A DNA stretch of 64,000 nucleotides, from the NCBI GenBank assembly GCA_963763205.1, contig CAVXNQ010000022.1:248001-312000 (forward strand). Reading direction: 5' to 3'. A program made the translations under genes and the position numbers. Under the pieces are notes generated by a model. It was not told the DNA's origin. It did no database searches and saw nothing but the letters and a program-made list of their open reading frames with translations. This DNA comes from DDH964 sp963763205. Lineage in GTDB: Bacteria > Desulfobacterota > Desulfuromonadia > Desulfuromonadales > DDH964. Positions 58,757-64,000 of this stretch are shown here, piece by piece; position 1 is the stretch's first letter; every line of letters begins with the position of its first letter.

Positions 58757-59932
58757 TCAGATCAGGTCTTTGAGCCATTTGAAGGCGACCAGGGTGCCGA
58801 TCGCCGAACCGAGATTGGAAAAGAAGAAAACCAGCAGCACCCGGGTCATGCGGTTGCTCCACCAGCCGCGCAGTTTGGCCAGGTCATCGCCGACCCGCTC
58901 CATGTCGCCGACGGTGGGGGCGGCGATGAAGGCCTGCACCAGGCCGGTGACCATGCCGGCGCCGATGGTCGGGTTGAGAGAGGTGATTGGCGCGGCGACG
59001 AAGGCGGTGATGATGGTCAAGGGATGACCGAGGGCGATCAGGGCACCGAGGGCGGCGCAGGCGCCATTGGCGACGATCCAGCCGAGTGCGGCGCCGGTGA
59101 GGTGAGCCCGGTCGCCGAAGAAGAACCCGGCCAGGAACAGGGCCGCAACCAGGGCCGGGAGAAGCCAGGGGACGATCCTGGAAAACCGGGATTTGGCGGG
59201 GATGGTGCCGATCTCGGCGATGGTGGCAGGATCGGCCGGTTGCTGGATATGGCGCAGGATGCCGGGGAGGTGGGCGGCCCCGACCACTGCGACGATCTTG
59301 CTGCCCGGGGCCTGGCGGATGAAGTGGGCCATGTAGATGTCCCGTTCGTCGACCAGGACGGTCTTGGCCGTTGGGAGCAGTTCGGCCATCTCCTCGAGCA
59401 TGGCCGAGAGGGTATCGGTCTGGCGCAGGCGGGCCAGCTCCTCCTCGTCGAGTTGCTGATTTTCAAAAAGTCCGGCCACCAGCGCCGAGACCAGCGAGAG
59501 TTTTTTCCACAATCCCGTCTTGCGCCAGGCCCGCAGCAGGGTCGTGCGGATGTTGCGGTCGACCAGTTCCAGCTGCCGCCCCTCCTCCTCGGCCAGTTCC
59601 GCGGCCGCGGCCAGTTCCGCTCCGGGTTTGACCCCGGTCTGCAGGCCCATCCGCTTCTGGAACGAGGCCAGCGCCAGGTTGGCGAGCAGAAACGGGGTCT
59701 GGCCGCTTTTGATCACCTGGATCAGATTCAGCGATTCCCAGCGGTTGCGGTCCCTGAGCGCCTGGTAGCGCTGGTTGTCGAGCTCGACACAGACGGTGTC
59801 GGGAGCTTCGGCGGTGATCGTGGCACGCACCGTCACGACCGATTCCTGGGAGATGTGGGCGGTACCGACAAGGACGATTTCCTTGCCGGCGATAAAAATG
59901 CGGTGGACATCGGCAGGTCCGGCGCTGGTCAT
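58757..59932 (-). CDS. TraB/PrgY-family membrane protein
   Basis: A 391-residue protein; ATG 59932. The TraB fold shows VLVGTAHISQESV near the start, CVELDNQRYQAL, a central VLVDERDIYMAHFI and VAVVGAAHLPGI, the paired GxxH motifs of this putative protease-like family. The C-terminal part has four hydrophobic helices (IVPWLLPALVAALFLAGFFF; AALGALIALGHPLTIITAFV; MVTGLVQAFIAA; LLVFFFSNLGSAIGTLVAF). Known relatives act in pheromone shutdown in enterococci; bacterial function here is unknown. Confidence 0.87.
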   Translation of the reverse strand: MTSAGPADVHRIFIAGKEIVLVGTAHISQESVVTVRATITAEAPDTVCVELDNQRYQALRDRNRWESLNLIQVIKSGQTPFLLANLALASFQKRMGLQTGVKPGAELAAAAELAEEEGRQLELVDRNIRTTLLRAWRKTGLWKKLSLVSALVAGLFENQQLDEEELARLRQTDTLSAMLEEMAELLPTAKTVLVDERDIYMAHFIRQAPGSKIVAVVGAAHLPGILRHIQQPADPATIAEIGTIPAKSRFSRIVPWLLPALVAALFLAGFFFGDRAHLTGAALGWIVANGACAALGALIALGHPLTIITAFVAAPITSLNPTIGAGMVTGLVQAFIAAPTVGDMERVGDDLAKLRGWWSNRMTRVLLVFFFSNLGSAIGTLVAFKWLKDLI

Positions 59933-60095
59933 GCGAGCAAGCCTTTCAGAATGTTGGCGCCGCCATACCCCGTAGGGCAGCTTCCCCCGCGGGGCCGTTC
60001 GCTACCGGGGGAACGGCGTCAAGCTATTGATCCTGTGATATAATTTTGACATCAGGGAGATTCGGGAGCGCCGCCGGGGGAGAAAGGAGACAGTT

Positions 60096-60308
60096 ATGAA
60101 CAAGGAGCGTTTCACCTTTGTCTGCAACGAAGCCGAAGAAGGGCGCGATGCTTTTGTCGCCCATCCCATCAGTGATGAGGAAGGCCGGGTCAAAAGTTGT
60201 TCTCTCTCCCACGTGGTAGTGGAGACCAGTGCCGGCGCCCAGCGTTGCTGGGACTTCAACGAAGTCGAGGAAGTGCGGCGGGAGAAAGATGAATTCCCGT
60301 ACCGCTAA
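60096..60308 (+). CDS. Conserved-looking 70-residue hypothetical protein
   Basis: ATG 60096 behind GAAAGGAGA, with a good terminator after it, so a real monocistronic gene. The protein (MNKERFTFVCNEAEEG start; HVVVETSAGAQRCWDFNEVE) is acidic and soluble with no cysteine pair or membrane segment. I do not know the family well enough to name it. Confidence 0.7.
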   Translation: MNKERFTFVCNEAEEGRDAFVAHPISDEEGRVKSCSLSHVVVETSAGAQRCWDFNEVEEVRREKDEFPYR

Positions 60309-60334
60309 GATGCTTGCCGAACACTGAATAAGCA

Positions 60335-60362
60335 AAGGCGTCGGGTTTTCCCGGCGCCTTTT
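60335..60362 (+). terminator. Rho-independent terminator of the 60096-60308 gene
   Basis: AAGGCGTCGGG / CCCGGCGCCTT with a TTTT loop and trailing TTTT. One T-G mismatch in the stem. Confidence 0.8.
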
Positions 60363-60740
60363 CCATGTGGCTCTCCACGCCTGCCGTGGACCCGTTGGCC
60401 TCCGAGCGAGTACCAACAGGTGGGATCGCTTGTTGGCGCATCAGGCGTCCCACTCGGGGTGGGCTGGCACACAGCGCCTCTGGAAGCTTTCCCATAGAAT
60501 TATCATTCCGCCTGGGCGTCTGGGTCTCACCTGCAGGGCAGAGAGCATGGTTGATGTCAGTATAGGGAAAAGCCTGAGGTGAAACAAGCGGAAACTTTTC
60601 TGCGGCCCAGCCCGCAGCGAGGGGTGGATTGCATATTTGTTAAGCAGTTGCTCGACAAATGTTGGGCAACCGGCGGCTGCAGATATTTGCTGGATTTGAA
60701 AAGTACCTCGGAATTCGCATTCTTGCCGGGACAGAGCGGC

Positions 60741-60756
60741 TGGCACGGCTTGTGCC
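60741..60756 (+). promoter_or_regulatory. Sigma-54 promoter of the sensor kinase gene
   Basis: TGGCACG-GCTT-GTGCC. The -24 box is a perfect TGGCACG and the GG to GC distance is exactly 10 bases. The start site would fall about 60767, some 20 bases before the kinase ATG at 60788, which suits a short leader. Confidence 0.75.
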
Positions 60757-60787
60757 TTGGATAGCTGGTTGAACCGAAGGGAAACTT

Positions 60788-62357
60788 ATGCCTACCGCCA
60801 AGGGACAACCGGAAATCCTGCTCAAGGCCCTGCTCGACATCGGCCAGGAGTTGATCGGCAGCTTCGACCTGGATGAGCTGCTGAATCGCATCCTGCGCAT
60901 TTCGCGCGAAGTCTTCCAATTCGAGAATGCCATCATCCGTCTGGTCGACCCGGACGCGGAAAATGCTGATCACCGCCGCCTCCTACGGCTATCCGGAGGA
61001 TGCCAACCGCAGCGAGATTGCCATCGGCCGTGGCGTAATGGGACGCGTGGCGGCGAGCGGCGAGCCGGTGCTGGTTTCGGATGTCTCCAGCCAGCCCGAC
61101 TACCTGGCCGGAATCCTCGGCGCCCGCAGCGAGCTGGCGGTACCGCTCATTGCCCGGGACAAGGTGATCGGCGTCTTCAACGTTGAGAGCCCTCTCCCCG
61201 GTGCCTTTGACGCCGAAGATATTCCGCCGCTGCTGGCGATGGCCACCCAGGCCGCCATCGCCATTGAAAATGCCCGCCTCTACAAGAATCTCCACGGCAT
61301 ATCGAGTCGCTACCGGGAACTGCATCAGCTCAACGAGCGGATCCTGCAGAGTGCCAATCTCGGCATCTACACGGTCGACGACCGCCTGGTCATCACCTCC
61401 TGGAACCGGCGCATGGCCGAGATGAGCGGCGTCGACGAGAAACGGGCGCTGGGGCGGGCCCTGTTCGAGCTTTTCCCAGGGCTCGAGGGGGAGGGGTTCG
61501 GCGAGCGGATCCGCCGGGTCCTGGAGCGGGGCAGCGCCGAAAAACTGCGGCTGACCCATCGCAATTTCAAGGGGCAGATGCGTATCCAGAAACGGCGCCT
61601 TGCCCCCCTCAAGGATGGCGAGCGCACCACCGGCGTGGTGGTCATCGTCGAGGACATCACCGAGTTCAAGCGTCTGCTGGAACAGACCATCCAGTCGGAG
61701 AAGCTCGCCGAAGTCGGCCGCCTCTCGGCTGGTATTGCCCACGAAGTCAACAACCCTCTGGCGGTGATTTCCTATGCCGCCCAGCTGCTGCAGCGGGAGG
61801 AGAACCTCCCTACCTACCAGCAGGAGCTGGTCGAGCGGATCGAGAGCGAAGCCGAACGGCTCAAGGCGCTGACCGGCAGCCTGCTCTCCTTTTCCCGGGC
61901 TCGTGAGATGGTCCACCGCCAGACCGATCTCAACGAGATCCTGCGCGATGTCCTGCGCCTGGTGCGGTACGAGCTGAGCCGCAACCATATCGAGCTGGTC
62001 GAGGAGTATGGAGACCTGCCCTGGATCATGGCCGATCCGAACAAGCTCAAGCAGGTCTTCATCAACCTGATCATGAACGCTGCCCAGGCGATGGGGGATG
62101 CCGGCAGACTGGTCGTCGCGACCCGGCCGGTGGCCGGCGCCGAGGTCGAGGCCGAGATCACCGATAACGGTCCCGGAATTCCCGAGGCGGTCCGCGGGCA
62201 GGTCTTCGATCCGTTCTTCACCACCAAGAAGGAAGGGGAGGGGACCGGCCTCGGGCTTTACATCTGCCGCAACATCGTCGTCGAGCATGCCGGCCGGCTG
62301 CTGTTCGAAACCGGGGAGGAGGGCACGAGCTTCCGGGTGGTGTTGCCGATCGGCTGA
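60788..62357 (+). CDS. GAF-PAS sensor histidine kinase, probably nitrogen-linked (one frameshift)
   Basis: 522 residues when restored; ATG 60788 follows GAAGGGAAAC. GAF domain (about 15-165: RGVMGRVAASGEPVLVSD, LAVPLIARDKVIGVFNV), PAS domain (about 185-300: NLGIYTVDDRLVITSWNRRM), HisKA with His in SAGIAHEVNNPLAVIS, and HATPase (NLIMNAAQAMG, DNGPGIPEAVRG, GEGTGLGLYI). No membrane segment, so a cytoplasmic sensor. The A4 run at 60960-60963 should be A3. Placed between a sigma-54 promoter and glnK-amtB, with no response-regulator gene beside it. In Geobacter, GAF/PAS kinases of this kind feed nitrogen-regulatory activators; that link is inference here. Confidence 0.87.
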
Positions 62358-62458
62358 GTGCCCGGAAAATTCTCAGGCCTGGAAAGGACTGTTTAAAAAA
62401 TGGGCAAATACACCCTGGGGCCGTATTTAACGATTCGGAAATAAAAGGAAAATCGAAT

Positions 62459-62474
62459 TGGCACGACCCGTGCT
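62459..62474 (+). promoter_or_regulatory. Sigma-54 promoter of glnK-amtB
   Basis: TGGCACG-ACCC-GTGCT with exact GG-N10-GC spacing. Same -24 heptamer as the kinase promoter 1.7 kb upstream. Start site near 62485. Fits known sigma-54/NtrC control of PII and ammonium transporter genes. Confidence 0.85.
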
Positions 62475-62584
62475 CTAATGCCGGGCGACTACGGCGGGAC
62501 GATCCCGCCCTGGCGGATGGACCACAATTTAGATACAACGACCAGCGGGAACAACGGCGTTCACCAGCGGTCGCACTGGGCAAC

Positions 62585-62632
62585 GGCGCCCCTCCCCCCG
62601 AAGCATGCGGGGGAAGGCGCACCGTTTTTTTT
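62585..62632 (+). terminator. Terminator-like hairpin in the glnK leader (candidate attenuator)
   Basis: GGCGCCCCTCCCCC pairs with GGGGGAAGGCGC (small internal mismatches) around CGAAGCATGC, followed 4 bases later by T8. It lies inside the transcription unit, 27 bases before the glnK ATG, so it would stop transcripts from the sigma-54 promoter unless prevented. Confidence 0.65.
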
Positions 62633-62659
62633 GCGAACTCTGGAAAGGAGCAGGAAGGA

Positions 62660-62998
62660 ATGAAGAAGATCGAATGCATCATCAAGCCGTTCAAGCTGGA
62701 CGACGTCAAGAGTGCGTTGACCGACCTGGGTATCTCCGGGATGACGGTCAGTGAGGTCCGGGGCTTCGGTCGGCAAAAGGGGCACACCGAACTTTACCGC
62801 GGGGCGGAATACCAGATCGATTTCATCCCCAAGGTGAAGATCGAGCTGGTGGTTCCCGAAGAGCGAGTCGCCGAGGTGGTGGCCGCGGTGCAGAAGGAAG
62901 CCTGTACCGGCCGCATCGGCGATGGCAAGATTTTCGTGCTGGCGGTCGAGCAGGCGGTGCGGATCCGCACCGGCGAAGCGGGCGACGACTCCCTGTAA
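62660..62998 (+). CDS. glnK: Nitrogen regulatory protein PII
   Basis: A 112-residue protein; ATG 62660 after AAGGAGCAGGAAGG. MKKIECIIKPFKLDDVKSAL start, VRGFGRQKGH and T-loop YRGAEYQIDFIPK with Tyr51 available for uridylylation, then TGRIGDGKIFVL and VRIRTGE. It binds ATP/ADP and 2-oxoglutarate and reports nitrogen status. Pairing with amtB 36 bases downstream marks it as GlnK, which plugs the transporter. Confidence 0.95.
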   Translation: MKKIECIIKPFKLDDVKSALTDLGISGMTVSEVRGFGRQKGHTELYRGAEYQIDFIPKVKIELVVPEERVAEVVAAVQKEACTGRIGDGKIFVLAVEQAVRIRTGEAGDDSL

Positions 62999-63034
62999 AC
63001 CAAGGACCTCACTCATCCCTCAAGGAGGCTGTTC

Positions 63035-64000
63035 ATGAAAAAGCTGTTCATTGTTCTCGCTGCCTGCGCTCTGCTGGCACATCCGATCCTGGGCTTTGCC
63101 CAGGATGCCGCTCCCCTGACCGCCGACGCGGTGCAGACCAACGTCAACTTCGTCTGGACCCTGGTCGCGGCCTTTCTGGTCTTCATCATGCAGGCCGGCT
63201 TCGCCATGGTCGAATCGGGCTTCACCCGCGCCAAGAACGCCTGCAACATCATGATGAAGAACATGATGGACTTCTGCGTCGGCGCCCTCGCCTACTGGGC
63301 GGTCGGTTTCGGCCTGATGTTCGGTGTCGGTACCGGTTTCTTCGGCCACAGCGACTTCTTCCTCAGCGGCGCGACCGGCGACGGCGCGGCCTGGAACTAC
63401 GCGTTCTGGATGTTCCAGGTGGTCTTCGCCGCCACCACCGCCACCATCATCTCCGGCGGGGTCGCCGAGCGCACCAAGTTCAGCGCCTACATCGTCTATT
63501 CAGGCATCGTCTCCCTGGTCCTCTACCCGGTCTTCGGCCACTGGGCCTGGGGCAACCTCTTCCACGGTGACGCCGCCGCCGGCTGGCTGGCCAAGCTCGG
63601 TTTCATCGATTTCGCCGGTTCCACCGTGGTCCACTCCATGGGTGGCTGGCTGACCCTGGCCGGGATCATCGTCGTCGGCCCCCGCATCGGCAAATTTGAC
63701 AAGAACGGCAACGTCAAACCGATCCCCGGCCACAACATCCCGCTGGCCTCCCTCGGCGTCTTCCTGCTCTTCTTCGGCTGGTTCGGTTTCAACCCCGGCT
63801 CCACCACCGCCGGTATCCCGCAGATCGCCGAGATTGCAGTGACCACCTGCCTGGCCGGCGCGGCCGGGGCCTGCTCGGCGATGTTTTACACTTGGATGCG
63901 CTACAAGAAACCCGACGTCGGCATGACCCTCAACGGCCTGCTCGCCGGCCTGGTGGCGATCACCGCCGGCTGCGCCAATGTCACTCCCCTCTCCGCCGTG
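63035..64000 (+). CDS. amtB: Ammonium transporter AmtB (runs off window end)
   Basis: 322 codons visible from ATG 63035, behind AAGGAGG, open to the window edge. Signal peptide at about 1-23 (FIVLAACALLAHPILGFAQ). The transporter core starts with VNFVWTLVAAFLVFIMQAGF and MVESGFTRAKNACNIMMKN; WMFQVVFAATTATIISGGVAER follows, with the first pore His in FAGSTVVHSMGGW. The second pore His is in the missing part. It imports ammonia at low external nitrogen and is gated by GlnK. Confidence 0.95.
   Translation, partial: MKKLFIVLAACALLAHPILGFAQDAAPLTADAVQTNVNFVWTLVAAFLVFIMQAGFAMVESGFTRAKNACNIMMKNMMDFCVGALAYWAVGFGLMFGVGTGFFGHSDFFLSGATGDGAAWNYAFWMFQVVFAATTATIISGGVAERTKFSAYIVYSGIVSLVLYPVFGHWAWGNLFHGDAAAGWLAKLGFIDFAGSTVVHSMGGWLTLAGIIVVGPRIGKFDKNGNVKPIPGHNIPLASLGVFLLFFGWFGFNPGSTTAGIPQIAEIAVTTCLAGAAGACSAMFYTWMRYKKPDVGMTLNGLLAGLVAITAGCANVTPLSAV

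Larger units (their letters stand above)
60309..60787. other. Intergenic region before the sensor kinase
   Basis: About 480 bases with no supportable gene. It includes the terminator of the 60096 gene and, at its far end, a sigma-54 promoter. Possible enhancer sites for an NtrC-type activator would lie here, but I could not define one. Confidence 0.5.
62358..62659. other. Leader region of glnK
   Basis: About 300 bases with a sigma-54 promoter at 62459-62474, a hairpin GGCGGG-ACGAT-CCCGCC (62492-62508), and a terminator-like hairpin plus T8 (62585-62632) before the glnK ribosome site. Predicted leader transcript of about 175 bases. Confidence 0.7.

Overview
The window looks like chromosome of a GC-rich, anaerobic, metal/sulfur-reducer-type bacterium of the Desulfuromonadales/Geobacter group. 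The reasons are a eukaryotic-type citrate synthase, an adenosylcobalamin-dependent ribonucleotide reductase, a periplasmic octaheme cytochrome of the hydroxylamine-oxidoreductase family, a sigma-54/NtrC/PII nitrogen circuit, and several protein families known to me mainly from that group. This is inferred from gene content; no rRNA, tRNA or CRISPR was seen.

Layout. 1-1.43 kb: edge of an ISL3-type insertion sequence and a phage-type repressor. 1.9-9.1 kb: TonB-dependent receptor facing a membrane LVIVD-repeat protein that is translationally coupled to a hybrid histidine kinase. 9.1-12.9 kb: a 169-bp palindromic element touching the end of ntrC in a dusB-ntrB-ntrC operon. 13.2-31.2 kb: housekeeping genes (citrate synthase, methyltransferases, NrdJ, cyclophilin, OmpA lipoprotein, NadC, BirA, CoaX, an EF-G-like GTPase, a SPOR protein). 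31.3-38.9 kb: signalling and envelope genes (REC-PilZ, octaheme cytochrome behind a CRP/FNR-type palindrome, DUF502 protein, acyl-CoA synthetase, M24 peptidase, PAS-GGDEF). 39.3-51.0 kb: accessory island with a secreted YD/RHS protein carrying a C39-like peptidase domain, a small membrane protein, a transposase remnant and a 2179-residue surface protein with internal duplications and an AT-rich beta-helix segment. 51.3-57.3 kb: NAD-related and protein-quality genes (phosphoribosyltransferase, PncB, sirtuin, YbaK, rhomboid, aldehyde dehydrogenase). 57.4-64 kb: DUF202, SDR, TraB-family protein, then a sigma-54-preceded sensor kinase, glnK and amtB.

Nitrogen control joins both ends: NtrB/NtrC is encoded at 9.3-11.9 kb, and two good -24/-12 promoters precede the sensor kinase and glnK-amtB near 61-63 kb. 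The glnK leader holds a terminator-like hairpin with a U-tract, suggesting attenuation or antitermination.

Quality caution: at least 18 single-base indels break conserved genes, most densely at 51-57 kb and often in homopolymers (three G/C tracts read as 7 where 8 restores the frame). I treat these as probable sequence errors and give the restored gene extents.
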